Positions 22,365 to 34,605 of a stretch of DNA of 64,000 nucleotides are shown piece by piece (positions within the stretch are counted from its first letter, which is position 1; every line of letters begins with the position of its first letter). Location of the stretch: contig JAUCEF010000016.1 of assembly GCA_033558025.1 (NCBI GenBank), positions 2,232,001-2,296,000 of the forward strand, read 5' to 3'. Below the pieces are notes generated by a model. That model was given only the letters and a program-made list of their open reading frames with translations. It was not told where the DNA came from and did not search any database. Source of the DNA: Phytophthora sp. 'mugwort' (lineage: Eukaryota > Oomycota > Peronosporomycetes > Peronosporales > Peronosporaceae). A program made the position numbers and the translations under genes.

Positions 22365-22436
22365 GCAAATGTTCAGCAATTTTGGTCTATGCTGCATTAC
22401 CATATGCAGCATAGACCAAAACTGCTGAACATTTGC
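22365..22436. repeat. Long hairpin just after the SulP stop codon
   Basis: Inverted repeat with 32-nt arms (22365-22396 and 22405-22436), one mismatch and an 8-nt loop (TTACCATA). It starts 43 nt after the SulP TGA, so it is probably transcribed in the 3' UTR. It could be an mRNA-end or stability structure, or a small fold-back insertion. Confidence 0.85.
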
Positions 22437-23047
22437 TGAATAGATGACGTTTTACCTTGTCAATACCGGTACGAACTCTCTTAGAAAATTTCTTTAAAAA
22501 GACCAAAATGAGCCATTTCGCAAACTTTTATTACAATGTAGAATATGAATGCTCCTAACGCACTGAGTGCTCGTTGACCAGCTTCGCATCGCTGCCATCG
22601 TTGTCTTCCACTATCAACCGCGGCTTTGCGTTCTCCTCAGTTCGCCATGAACTTGCCCGCTCCCCAATTCATTTCCTAGCGGCACTTTTCCATCAACCAG
22701 TCGCTCGCCACTTTTAACTCACTTTTTCAGGTTTAGCTTTTTCTTCATTCAGACGACGTGGTTCACTTCATTCGCAGACAGACAAACGATCCGGTTGACT
22801 GTTCTGCTTACCGGCTTCTCTCCTGTTTCTGTGGGGGGGTTTTCTTTTGCTGTCTCTCGTGGGTCAAATAAGTAATTAAAACAGAGGCGCGGAGTCGAGT
22901 AAATTCGGTGTCCATGTAGTCGATACTTCCAAGCACTGGTTCTTGATGGTGATGATACAAGAGCGACTCGGCCGAGTGGCAGCTGCGGCAGGAAGTCGCA
23001 CGCAAACGGGATCCGGTCCAAGGCAACGAGCACGCACATTCGAGACG
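22437..23047. other. Spacer between convergent SulP and FHA/RING-CH genes
   Basis: No supported gene is seen. It is AT-rich and should contain the 3' ends of both convergent genes. Confidence 0.5.
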
Positions 23048-24603
23048 TTACAGATCTAAGTTCTGCATCTGCGTCTGCAAATTCTGACGTGCTGCTTGCT
23101 GCTGGGGTTGCTGCGTTGACGGCATCATCGGCACCTGTTGCTGTGCCGCCTGGTTGTAGTATCGGATTCTATTGGTACGGGGGGTGGAGTTGTTCGACAG
23201 CTCGTCATCGTCTTGTACCCCGCTGTCTTCAAGCCGTGTGCCACTGGCGTGAAGGTGGCCAGCCGTGCCGAAAAAGTGCGGAAGCCGGATCTTCTTCGTC
23301 GGCTTGATGGATAATACGGTGCGACCAAACTTGACGTGGAGCGACTGGTTGTTGTGCAAGGTCAGCGGCCGGTAGATGTAACGCAACGTGCCGTTGGAGC
23401 TGCCAGCGTCCTTAAGGAAAAACTCGCCCTTAGAATAGTGGATCTCGGCATGGATGGTAGACACTGTGCGGTACTTAAGCACCAGGTCGCACTGTGACGA
23501 GCGCCCCACCATCAGTGGCCGGTGGATGTCGTTGTCCATCAACATCTTGTAGCTGAGCTGGTAGCGTGTAGACAAGTTCAGTGTCGAGGACGAGTGCTTG
23601 GTGACGACCTGAAACATGATGCACGGGGGATTTAGACGGTCCGGGAGCAGCGACAGCACCTTGCCGTTGGGCAGACGCGTTTTGCTTGGATACGGGGCCT
23701 TGCAAATAGAGCACGTGCGCGCATTGCTCTCGTCCAGGACGGTGCAGATCTCGTTCTTCTCGCCATTCGTGTTCCAGCGCTTAAGACAGTTCAAGTGAAT
23801 GTACTTGGTATCGCCCGAGCACTTGCAGGGGGCGATGAGCGGGTTGTCGTCCTCCGTCTCGTCGTAGCAGACGTAACAGATGGCGCTTGTGCTCTGCCTC
23901 TGCAACGATGAGCGGGGCTTTGACTCGTCGTTGCCAGACGCGTCTCCGTTCTCATCATCCGTGTCCATGCCGCTGTCCACGTCGGCCAGCGCCTCATCAT
24001 GGCAGACTACGCGTTGAATGAGGCTGTTAACCTCCGAGGGACTCAATGTCGCGTCATTCGGGCCGACGCCCCCCGTGTCAATCTCTGTCACCAACAGACC
24101 GACGCTGCCGAAGCGGATAATGTCCCCCACGCGGATACGGTGTTTACCGCCACGGATACACTTGGTGCCGAGGATCTGGCAAACGCCCGTGTGAGCCGAG
24201 AACTTTTCCGAGGACGGCAACAGGCGGTAGGCGTCATTCGAGTAGTCAATGTTCAGGCACGGGGCACGAGGGTCCTCGATGAAGATCTTCTCACGGTTGG
24301 TCGCGTCGCCGACCGTCGCCGAGGCGGCAGCCGAGTGCTTGGGGCCATAGATGGACACGCCGCAGCGCGAGACGCTCTTGCGGAACTTGTCGCGCTTGCC
24401 TGCCGCGCCCTTGGTCACTGCCGTCATGCCACGGATGTCCAGCCTGCATGGGATTGCGTTATAGCGAGAAGGAGAAGGATGTGAGTTGCCGAGGGCGAGG
24501 TATACAAAGTAACTGCAGGCACGCACATGTCGGGCTTGCCGTCGCCGCTGAAGAACTCGGTCGCGCGTGCGAGGCTCCACCTCCGGTCTGAGTTAGCGCT
24601 CAT
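23048..24603 (-). CDS. FHA/RING-CH protein (490 aa, 2 exons)
   Basis: Exons 24603-24527 and 24443-23048. Splicing gives MSANSDRRWSLARATEFFSG then DMLDIRGMTAV, with correct frame (1473 nt in total). Residues about 45-165 look like a divergent N-terminal FHA-like beta domain. Residues about 212-282 are a RING-CH (C4HC3) zinc domain: CYVC, CKC, HLNCLKRW, then CSIC. This type is known from MARCH ubiquitin ligases. Residues about 330-405 are a good FHA domain (LMVGRSSQCDLVL, TVSTIHAEIHY, GSSNGT), which binds phosphothreonine. The C-terminus is Gln-rich. Unlike MARCH proteins it has no membrane helix. A soluble E3 recruited to phosphorylated partners is the inference. Confidence 0.85.
24444..24526 (-). 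other. Intron of FHA/RING-CH gene
   Basis: 83-nt GT-AG intron (GTGCGT...CATGCAG), phase 2. Without it the reading frame begins with an Arg-rich sequence having no early ATG; with it the gene starts at the ATG at 24603. Confidence 0.8.
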
Positions 24604-26439
24604 GGTGGCTTAAGTGAGGGAGTGGGGAGAGATGAAGGGGAGAAGCTCTGACTACTCCTTCCTCTTAAGTTCCTGGGCACTTGGCGGCTGCTTTCCTTTT
24701 CCTGTCGCGAGTTTCCGGACTGACGGTCAGTCGCGGAGTGTTACTGGACTGCTCGGTCTCCTACGTCTTCCGGACGCCTTCTTTCCTTTTGGCAAGTTGG
24801 GCCGTTTTGTCGCGGATCGACTTTCCAGAGCGGAGAACACAGAGGGGGAGAGAGAGCGAGAGGGGCCAGTTCACTCGCGCCCGCTGGCTCGACCTACCGT
24901 CGCCTTTGTCGCGTTTCGCTAATCTAATTAATATTGGAAACTACAAGGTATAAATATTGACGATTCAATCTGCAAGCACACGCATCATGATTTGATTAAG
25001 TATATCAGGGTACGCGTTTTCATTTAATAAAAGAGTCGACGGTGCTGAGCGCCAGATCTTATCGCCGAAGACGCAAAGAAAGGGAAAAGGGCGCTCTATT
25101 CGAGGCGTCTGAAAAATGCACTCGCCCAATCAGGTTCCAGCGCCAATCTCGACCGCACGAAGTAACTCGGCACAAATGGTGTCGCCTCCGGCTGGCCTCA
25201 CCATACCGGCGCTTAATCCGACGCTGCTGTTACAGCGGCGATAGTGACGGCGACGATGCTGACCTCAATTTGCTGTCGGTCTTCTTGATTCGAGCGAGGC
25301 CTTAACTCAGGCCGTTTCGTTTCTTTTTTTATGTCGCCCAATTGGAAACGCCATAGTGAATGGAGGTGCTGCGCCGGCAGCAACGGACGGCCGCAATTGC
25401 TACAGCGGGGGCGCAGTGTTGTCGCTGCGAACGTGGCATCCAGGTGGCCCAGGTAAAGGCAGATCAGAGCATCCCATCTGACTACTGTAGTGTAGCGCGA
25501 TTGCAATTGTCCTTAGCGTGGATTTTGTCCTACTACAGTAATATTATTTACAAATTGAACCAAGCTCGGATCGTTTCTTTTTAATCAAATCTGAGCATTT
25601 AGGATCATAAGAAGCAGTTCAGGAAATAAGCTTAGCGAACACGAATTTACCCAACTCACTTACAAAGACCCAAGTTCTACTTGCTTTCATCGTTCAACCT
25701 GAAAAAAAACAAGTAGAAATTTGCTAGGCTCATGTTATCCAGTTTGATTAGCCGCTACGGTACATTACAAATACGTCACAAAATATCACTGGAGCACACC
25801 TAATCTACTTACTATAAATGTTTTTGGTTCAGAATTTATTCATGCTAAGAACGTCCACACTAGGTACGACATGATTTTTTTTTTATCACGCAGTCAATAT
25901 GTATTCGTAGAATATTGACTGCGTAATGCGACAACTTGTCGAGAAAAGTCTTTGCCATCACCACGACCCAAACACATATTGCCCCCCTCCCTCTTCCTTT
26001 GTCTACGGCACGCTTGTACACCTGTTCGTGATCTAGCTGTTGCAGCTGTAGCTCAATGCAGTCTGCCGCCGTAGCAATGCAACGAAATTCAGAGCCTCTG
26101 AGATCACTCCAGCAGCGGGTGTAGTAGTAGTTAAGTTGGCCTTCTATTTGAGTTGTGCTTACTGACCTATAGAAGCCTAAACTACCGTTTGGCCTGCACG
26201 CTACACATAGGCGTTCAAATAAAAGTCCCCTTCGGAATTGGGGTCACCGATCCCCCTTTCCAACGCACAATGCCTAGGCAAAAAACGAAAAGGGGAGCAT
26301 TTATCCAAATTGCACCACCATCCAGTGATTCGCCGAGCTGGTAAGCTTATACATAGATGAGCTCTGAACCAACCGTCAAGGCAGCCTCGGTATTTTAGCG
26401 TTAATTCTCGTCTCTCAGTTCTCAATTTTAATCTTACGG
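24604..26439. other. Intergenic border of the transposon island
   Basis: No supported gene. It holds an inverted repeat with 13-nt perfect arms (ACGCAGTCAATAT, 25888-25900 and 25912-25924) around an 11-nt loop, preceded by a T-rich run. From about 25500 the sequence becomes AT-rich. Confidence 0.5.
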
Positions 26440-27830
26440 CCAGGACCAAAAGTCGTCGCAGCTACAGCATTAACGAAAAACTCGCAGTTATTGCTGAGTA
26501 CGAAGCTGGTGTCAGTGGGTGCGGGTTGACCAAAAGGCACGGCATTGCATTGGGAAATATACTAGGGCGGTGGGAGACCGTGAGCAGTTGCACGAGGCGG
26601 CTAAAGATCGATAAGTAGCCACGAATTCGGCACGGCGCCTCGGTGGCGGAGGTCAGCGACCTGCACACAGCGATCTTGAGCAGATGCACTTCGACCGGGT
26701 GCGTGACGAAAACAGCAAAGGTCTTCGAGTGAAGGACAAGTACATTCGTCTCAAGCTATGAACATGAACCGCGACCTTCAAGGTTAAACCGCCGTCGGAT
26801 TTGAGGCTTCCTCAGGCTGGCTGGCTCGATTATGACACGTTGGAACCTGGTTTCTCGCAGGTAGAGAACACCTCGAACTCTCCCTCCCGACGCTCCTGAA
26901 ATTTGTCGAGAGTTTATCCAGAAAGCCCATCACCTGATTCAAATGCACGGAAACAAGCCTGGCAATGTTATTAACATGGATAAAGTCCCTAAGTACTTTG
27001 AAACCGAGACAAAGTCGACAATTACGACACGGGGACACGCGATGTACTTATGCGAAAGGGGGGATATAGCCACAAGCGGTATACGGCTTCTTTCACATCG
27101 CTGGGGGGGCGGCAAAATGCTACAGTATATTCTTTCTCGATGCTAAAGAATAAGCCTAATGTTCCGCCTAGAATTCTCGTCGACGGTAATAGGACTGGGA
27201 TGTGGAGTGACGACTTGCTACTTGCACATGCGGATGCAGTGGTATATGAAAGAAAATAAACTCGACTGTACCGCGAACCAGTTATGCATATGATCGATTC
27301 GTATGGGTGGCACGTAAAAACGTCGGCGTCCGAACGGCTGGAGAAATACAACCATGTGTTTGTCGTACTTTATCCTCCAAACGTGACAAACGTCTTGCAG
27401 CCATTTGACGTGGCTATTAATCGTAGCTACCAATAGTTCTACAGGTCAAAGTATGTTCGGTACCTTGGTTTGGCACTGCGTGACACTGCTCTCCAGACTA
27501 AGTCAGACAACACGAAGGTGTCTAAGCGAGACCGTGGCTCAGCAGGCTCGATCAAGACAAAATCTGCGAGCGACGTAAAAAAAAGCATTCATCCTTTGTG
27601 GGATGGTTGCGAAGGAGGACTTCAAGATAGACAGTTTACATCACCCCTGAAGTACATTTTGCGCCCGGATTTTGATATGGCGCGGTGGGTTATGAAATAC
27701 CATCACCTCATCGATGAAACAAACCAGCTTGATCAGATTCGTATCTCATCCCATACTGTTACATACCAGAATACGAGGGTTCCAGTCTTCTATGTTGTCT
27801 GTCTTACAGACTGAGGGTGTCTATACAAGA
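26440..27830 (+). mobile_element. Decayed pogo-type (Tc1/mariner superfamily) transposase
   Basis: A helix-turn-helix N-terminus is readable at about 26455-26580 (NEKLAVIAEYEAGVSGCGLT, then KRHGI). The DDE core follows in pieces: INMDKVPKYFETETKSTI (first Asp) near 26968, NVPPRILVDGNRTGMWSDD near 27160, MIDSYGWHVK (second Asp) near 27290, and YPPNVTNVLQPFDVAINRSYQ with an in-frame stop near 27370-27437. The tail runs to about 27815. Frameshifts and stops separate these blocks, so the copy is dead. I did not locate terminal inverted repeats. Confidence 0.7.
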
Positions 27831-27851
27831 TTACGCGGTCGTATTAATGGA

Positions 27852-29990
27852 CTACATGAGAACACTAGAGGAGCTGGATGGTTTGCTCAACGACAAGTAT
27901 ATAGCATATGGTCGCGTCTTCCACTTCTTCCTCCGCTTCGGCAGAGGTCGGGCCTTGGTCGACCACGATGGGCGTAGCCTAAGATCCCTCGCCATCGGAG
28001 CTCTCCGCGGAAAAGCTGCGTCGACGGGCGTTGGTTCGGGATCGCGCCAGAGCCACTTGGCGCTCGTCGTCGTCAGAGTCGTTGAAGATCGCATCCGAGT
28101 CAACAGGCTCAGCGTCGGATCCGCCGCAGTTGGAGCTAGAGCCGGGGTCGGAGCTAGATTCGGATGCCGCGCCTGGGAACTCATAGTCTGCATCGCCGAC
28201 CTCGCGATGCAGACTATGAGTTCCCAGGCGTCGACAACGAGATCCAAGGAGGATCCTGGCTGGTTTGGAGCATTGGGTGATGACGGTATAGAAGGCACCT
28301 TCGAGGCCAATCCCGAGGCAGTTGCGTTTACCGCAGGGATGAGAAACGAGGCACCTTCTTCGGCGGGCTCGGATCCTCGTGGCGAGGAGAAGCGGGTGGA
28401 CTCAAGGGCCTCTTGGAAGAGGCCTGGTCGCTGCGAGTCACGGAAGTAGACCGAACGCTGCGTGCAACCGACGAGCTCCGCATGGCGGCCGAGGCGATCG
28501 ACGCTAAGTTGTCAATGGCGCTATCCCGCTCCATGACGGCCGAGTCGTGCTTGCCGAGCAGGCCTTGGTGATCTTGCGACAAAAGTTCATGCTGGCCGCG
28601 GAGTTGATCGAGTTCTTGGCGAACCAGCTGGTACGCTTGCTGCATGTCGGAGATCTGCTCAAGGAGATCTTTCTGGGCGTTGAAATATTGCTGCCCCTTT
28701 TGTACAGCCTCGTCGAGATCCAGGCGTGCCTGATCGCGTTCGCTGGTGAGATGAGTCACCTGGGCCGCGGCAAATTCCAGATGTCGCCGAATTTGAGCTC
28801 CGGCGCAGACCTTGATGTTGGCGCAGAACACCTGATCCTGGACCCTCTTGAGCCCCTGAGCGATCGTGTCGCGAGCAGCCTCGACTGTCTTATGATCAAC
28901 GCGGATATTACGGAGCTGGTCTTGAGTCAGGCCCAGCGAATCTTCGGCATGTGCGTGATCCCGAGAAGCTGCTCCCAGCGGATGCTTCAGGCGCTCGATC
29001 TCTTCCCGGGCGGCATCTAGGTTGCTCACTGTATGATCATGAACCCGGTGAAGATCCGCGCGGCCATGCTCAGCCTTGTCAAGGAAACCCTCCAGCTCGA
29101 GGATCCGCTCACCTCGAACGTGCAGTTCGATCCGTGCGCATGCAGATCTGCCGCGGGAACAGATCCGTCGAGCCGGTACACTTGGTGCAGCTCTCCCGCA
29201 ATCGCTGAGCTTCACGCCCCAGATCTCCGACATGATGTTTACGCTGCTCATGGCTGCGCTGGAGATCCGCATGATCCTTCTGAAGGCGAAAGAGACCCCT
29301 GAACGCCGTGTCGCGCTCGGATCGAGCGGCTTGATACTGCTGCTCGAGGTTGGCGGAGTGTCGCTTCAGCCCGGTCACTTCATCTCGCACATCCTGTAGA
29401 TCCTGGGCGAGGGAAGGAGCAGCCCTGGGCAAATCATCTGGCGCGGCACTACCATGGTCGGATAGACGACGCTCCATGCCGAGGACATGGTCTTGCAGTC
29501 GGGTGTATGCCTCCGCGCTGGTCTCCTCTAGCAAGGCGTAGCGCGCTCGCAGATCGCCGAAGCCTTGGACCGCCACGCAGAGACTGTCAATCTCTTGGCG
29601 CGCTTCAGCTTCGAGCAACTTGGCGGAGTCGAGCTTGAATGACGTCCTAGCGGTGCTGGATGAAGTCCACAAACGAGCGCACAGTCGTTCAGTTGAACTT
29701 GGCCAGCGCGTGGGGTTCCTCGTTGTAACGAAGCGCGGCAACCAGATCCCTCATAGCTTGCTGGTGCTTGGCCAGCAGCTCGTCGTAGGCACCAATGAAG
29801 GTGTGGATCGACGTGGCCGCGACCCACAGTGGATCCAGATCCAGCGCCATCGGTTTTGCAGCCGCCGAATGATCGGACGGCGCATGGTCGCAGTGCGTGA
29901 ATGGAGGAGTGTCCGGAGAAAGGCCTTGCCCGGCGAACACGGTAGCGCCAGGCGAGCGTCAGTACCTGGGGCGCCGTGGGCGGACGACAT
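27852..29990 (-). mobile_element. Coiled-coil gag-like ORF of an oomycete LTR retrotransposon (frameshifted)
   Basis: The ATG at 29990 (MSSAHGAPGTD) is followed by ALDLDPLWVAATSIHTFIGA and then long heptad-rich coiled coils (29109-29741 and 28328-29272; for example QDLQDVRDEVTGLKRHSANL). A basic Ser/Pro tail follows (SPPASPRHEDPSPPKKVP). The whole is readable in sequential frames with shifts. I regard it as the gag-like first ORF of a Gypsy-type element by resemblance and by its closeness to pol remnants. It lies downstream of pol on the same strand, so the two may belong to different insertions. Confidence 0.5.
28170..28230. repeat. 27-nt perfect inverted repeat inside the gag-like ORF
   Basis: Arms 28170-28196 and 28204-28230 are perfectly complementary around a 7-nt loop (CGACCTC). 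Confidence 0.9.
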
Positions 29991-30881
29991 GGTGAGATGC
30001 TTGATCTGCGTTGACGGTAGTGGGTTGAATTGTGGATCACGTGACACGGCGTGTTACCGTTGCGCGGTGATCACAACGTGTCAGGGGCGGTTGTGGTATT
30101 GCAGATTCGGATAAGATGGAAGTTGACCGGCAGCTGGGGGATCCAAGTCGCCAGCGGCAGCCATGGCATCGTCAAGGTGATGGATCTGAACCATGCGACA
30201 CGCCTGGTCTGTATATGGTACGGATCCTGGACCCGTCCCGTGGGATGAGATCCTAAATACTAGATCCGATCAGTTTAGTGCACACCGGGCAGAAGGTCCG
30301 TAGCTAAATTGAGGTAGAGTGGAGACGGTTGGCCAGGAAAGGGCCAGAAATGGGATCCTGGGTTATAAGTAGTCCTTAGGATAAGTTTTGGGATGGGATC
30401 CGAAGCTAGATAGGCTAGGGTATAAATCAGAACCGAATTTGCACTTGAAGACAGCTCGACTATTGTATAGGGGATTTCTATTGACCGCATACATAGATCA
30501 AGTCTAACTTTGGCGATCTTCCTGCACACGTGGCAGCCCCTGGATAGGTTCGCCAGGTCATCCTCTCCCTTTGGCTTATCAACCCCCCCTCAAGAACCCG
30601 CTATTGGAGGCGGCAAGCATCGTAAAGGAACAAGGACAACTCCGATAAGGAGCAAGACACCCTCAAGAAGGAACAACTTCGGATCCTGTATTTCTATTAC
30701 GGATCCGCAAGGCCTACGCAAGAGCTCAAGAACAACCGACACCGAATCTCGTGCGCAAGAATACCCGTGCAGATCCACTCCTCCCAAGTCCCCACAATGA
30801 CATCCAACCCCCACCAAGTGCGCATCGCGTGTCAACGAGAGAGCAGTACCAGCCCGCCGACGGGTACACAAGGTGAACCAC
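29991..30881. other. Non-coding gap within LTR-retrotransposon debris (possible LTR)
   Basis: No coding region. The stretch lies directly upstream of the gag-like start, begins TGTTACC near 30052, and contains TATAAAT near 30422. It could be a long terminal repeat, but I found no second copy in the window and no convincing primer-binding site. Confidence 0.25.
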
Positions 30882-30907
30882 TCAGCAACAACACGACCGT
30901 CGGAGTA

Positions 30908-30920
30908 CCCCCCCCCCCCC
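30908..30920. repeat. C13 homopolymer
   Basis: Thirteen consecutive C in the Gypsy pol remnant near the RNase H end. Confidence 0.95.
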
Positions 30921-32781
30921 GTTAATCGGTGTCTGGGCGCAGTGCGTGTGGGTTGGGATCCTACTGAATTTCAGCGGATCCCTCCTCCACAATAATAGTG
31001 CGGCCCATTGGCTCAACCGTCCTTGCAGACCAGCGGAACGGAACAGTGATGCCAGCGTGGAGTGCCTCGTTAGGATTCTGATCTGTTTTCTTACCATCAT
31101 CGAATAACCCATATCGGACATGCGGAGGAGTGACCAAACTTCTGTATCCACGACGCCGTAGTTCAGCTCATTCTGCTTCAGCGTTCGACTGACAAACAAT
31201 ATTGCGAGGTATATGCCATCAGGATTCTGGGTGAGTGATGTCGATATAGCCATTCACTGTCATACACAAGTATTACCAGTCGCTTTCTCCGCTCCAAGTG
31301 TCGAAGGATCGGTATTGCGGCAATCTTGTCATTCAGCGTCTTGAAAGCCGCCCCAGCTCGGACCCGCGCCTTCACTGGGCCAGGTAAGTTAGGATTTTGA
31401 CGTTCTGGAGCCGGACAGGGGGAACTGGGGTTGGTTGCTCTGGCGTAATTATTGAATTCTATAGGTCTGCCTTCCAGCTTTTCAACTTTGTGAAATCTAT
31501 TTCTCGCAGCGCGTACATCACTGGGGCATACACATCCATGTCTTCATTAAACTGCTATATGAATGAAGGCTACCCAGGAAAGACTGCATCGCCCGGAAGG
31601 ATCCCGAGAACGGCAGATCTGCTAGCGCTTTCAGATCCTTTGAATGAGATTTTATTCCCTCGTTCGAGGCACGGTGTCCTAGCAGTCGACCTTTTGTAGA
31701 CCCCATAAGCTCTTTGACAGGTTGATCGACAGATTACATTTGTTGCCCGCTTCCTGAAGTGCGTGCACCCTTTCACACAGGTGATCCCACGATACAGCTG
31801 TCACAAGGGTCTCGTCGATGTAGGTTCGGCGGCCGAGCACATATAGTCAGCAGCCCTCTCCTTCGTGAAGGGGCCCATCAGTGACTCCGACGGAGACGCC
31901 TGCGAAATCAGTAGAAAACGTACAGCGCGTTGTCTAGCAGTCATTGCTATATTTGCGGGGCATTCAAGGCATGCGGTTCCACTCGAATAGTCCAAAGGTG
32001 ATGATAAAAGCGGAGATTGACAGAGCACGATCCGTCAAGAGCACCGCCTGATACCGCTCCCATGTCTAAGGAACAGTACCACAAAAACATAAGCTGAGAT
32101 CTTCAAGCAAGTCGTTGCTGAGCAGCACAGGATACATGGCGTAATGCCAACGCCATTCTTCTTGACGATTATTACAATGGGCGAAGCCCAAGGTAATGTG
32201 GAGACCCGGATCATCCTTGTCGACAGCAGCCCTTTGATCAGGTCCGAGGGCTTCTCGCGGAACTGGGGCATCACCTTGCGTACGCGCTATGAGGTCCACC
32301 TCGTCTTGCCGACGAATATAATCGCAAATCTACGCCCACTGCGGCGGCGGGAGGGGGGCAGCGTGTTGCCCATCCCGATCAGCAAGTGCTTGTAAGCCCA
32401 GACCTTGTCACCAGCTTATGGATATCTTCCTTCATGCTCACCTAGGGATTTTCCACTTGCATATCCTCGATCTTGGCGTACAGAACACCAGCAATCTCCA
32501 TCGTCTGGATCCGCGTCAGGTCGTGTATTATGTCGCACCAGCGAAGGATCCGTACTCGGTACCGGTAGCAGATCCGCGCCTGGAAGTATGGGAACTCCCC
32601 AGCGACGCCGTTCTTCTTAACCTCTATGGAATCTGCCATTCTTCTCTTTTCAGTTACACCTTGCCGATTCGGCGTCGACACTGCTTGTGGCCCGTCTTGT
32701 CCTTGGCAAGATCGGGACCCTGAGCAATCTGCATTGGATCGTAGGGGCACATGCGATTATCTTCGCCTTAGCAACTCTCTG

Positions 32782-32794
32782 CCCCCCCCCCCCC
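32782..32794. repeat. C13 homopolymer
   Basis: Thirteen consecutive C within the pre-RT region of the same remnant. It may have helped frameshift decay. Confidence 0.95.
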
Positions 32795-34249
32795 GCCCCC
32801 GGCCTTCATCAGCAAGGTGGCCGACTGAGCTGCTATATATGGCCCTGTTGCTTCCGTTTGGTCCCGGGTCAAGTCGTCACATGTCGCGCAGTCCGACGCC
32901 CCGTTCAGCATGCCTTGGGGCCCGACCGTTATTCGGTCGACCGTGATTCCGACGTCCCTGCTTCACTGATGACTCAAATAGAATTTCTTGTTCCTCATAT
33001 GCAGATGCATCTTGTCTACCTGGCGCGCCCGATTGACTTGTTCTTGGTGCGCTCCGACTTCCTGTAGGCTACCCGCTTCGGCTGGCCGGCGTCGCGCTTT
33101 ACCAAAAGTGTGCGAGTGGGATCCCGAATGAGTTCGGAATCAGAAAATCAGTCGGCTGATCCGGCCCGTCAATGTGTCTGGGTTCCCACCAAACTTGGGG
33201 TCGCCAGTATCTCTGGCTCCCAGACGTCCGACTGCAACAGGCGACGCTACGCATTGTGTCGCTCACCACTCCTCGTGAATTCATTTGATCCTGCCTTCCG
33301 GAGCACTCCGCGACGTCAGCGTCGACTGTCCAGTCCGAATGATCGCTGTCAGTAATCAGCCGATTATGACATATGTCAGGCGACCCTTCGGCGGTATTGG
33401 CCCGCCCATACCCAGACGGGACAATTTTCCTCCCTTTCTGATACTTGTCCAGGTTTTGTACCTGTCTTGGTGGGACCAGCGATCGTCGCACCGCAGCGAC
33501 ATGCACGGTGTCCTGGCCTTGATCCCAGTTCGTTAGCCTTGTCGGCGGACTAAATTTTGCCGTATCCCCCGGTCTTTTCAGGATCGTGGTCGTTACCTCG
33601 TACTTCGGGCGACCAACTACCAGTCCCACGGCGACGCCCCTGCGGGCTTCGCGCCTGTGGTGGCGCTCAGGGCGAGGTTTTGCCACCGACGTAGCGCCTC
33701 GATCCGAAGAAGATGAAACCCGGCTGGTGAGGAACATGACCCCCTGTCAACCACATGCCGATCCGATCGTCACGCTGCAGGATGATCTTGGAATCACCGA
33801 GGTTGGTAAGTCGCAGGTATTTGACTCTCCCTGGGCACTGCTTTCCTCTTGTCAACCATGATCCGATATCCGCAGGTGTGTAGACAGTTCGAAAAAATCG
33901 CCGTGGGCAATCTCTAGATACTGGCCCAGCAGTATCGTACGAATGCAGTCGCCAAAGAGTTGGCGTCGCCCGAGAAGTGGGATCCGAATCCCATCGGGAA
34001 GACAGACGGATCCGTCGCCTAGATCGATCCGGATCCCTATCGGAGAGTCCCCCCCCGTGCCGAGGATATCATCGCAGTCTGGGGGCTGATCGCCGCCTAC
34101 CACACGTCGTAGAACTACACAAGACATCCTGCAAAGGTAAACTTGATCCGTGTCGCCCAGTTGCGAGGTACAACTTTATAACGATTCCGAGGCATCCTGA
34201 CATTGACTTGTGGCGATGTAGGATTTAACTTTACGAATAAAGGCAGTGT

Positions 34250-34605
34250 CGATGATCTTTAGCGCCACTTGCTGTGCCACACGCCGTTCGTGATCACGCG
34301 CAAGGTCCACAAGGAATTACAGACTGCGTTGCAGCCACTTCCGTTCTTTGGTCGTCTTGGCCTTGAGATCCAATGTGCGTGTGTACGTTACAACTGACAA
34401 GGTGCACCCTGCGTCGTCCAGAACCTGTGTGTCTTTGTGCGGCGCTCATGCCAGGACACTAGTGTTCGGGCCCGACGTCACGCGCAGAATGCTGGCCAGC
34501 GGGATGGCGTTCTTGACCTTGACGCCCTTCTAGTCCGTTGTCGTCGTGGCGTCCATGATGTCGACCACCATGTGCGTGGCGTGTGCTAGCAGCACCTTAG
34601 AGCCT
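34250..34605 (-). pseudogene. Captured fragment of the PH-domain gene
   Basis: This stretch, read on the minus strand, aligns with 7150-7499 of the PH-domain gene almost without gaps, at roughly 85-90% identity by eye. It covers the first PH-like module. Stop codons interrupt the matching frame. Similarity fades abruptly at both ends into retrotransposon debris. It derives from the local gene or a close paralogue. Confidence 0.8.

Larger units (their letters stand above)
30882..34127 (-). mobile_element. Decayed Ty3/Gypsy pol (protease-adjacent region, RT, RNase H)
   Basis: Read on the minus strand, the order is as follows. First a pre-RT region at 33852-34127 (SPIGIRIDLGDGSVCLPDG) and 33099-33737. 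Then reverse transcriptase at about 31397-32400, with PSDLIKGLLSTRMIRVSTLP, then ASPIVIIVKKNGV, and FSGSFRAMQSFLGSLHSYSS. RNase H lies at 30882-31253 (FVSRTLKQNELNYGVVDTEV; LTRHSTLASLF). Stops and frameshifts are everywhere. No integrase is seen after RNase H, so the 3' end is missing or replaced. Confidence 0.7.

Noticed and set aside
27817..28449. 210-residue plus-strand open frame
   Set aside because: Antisense to the gag-like ORF; the similarity of its peptide to the minus-strand frame is explained by the 27-nt palindrome.
30052..30600. Possible LTR
   Set aside because: No second copy in the window, no clear primer-binding site; kept only as a low-confidence note.
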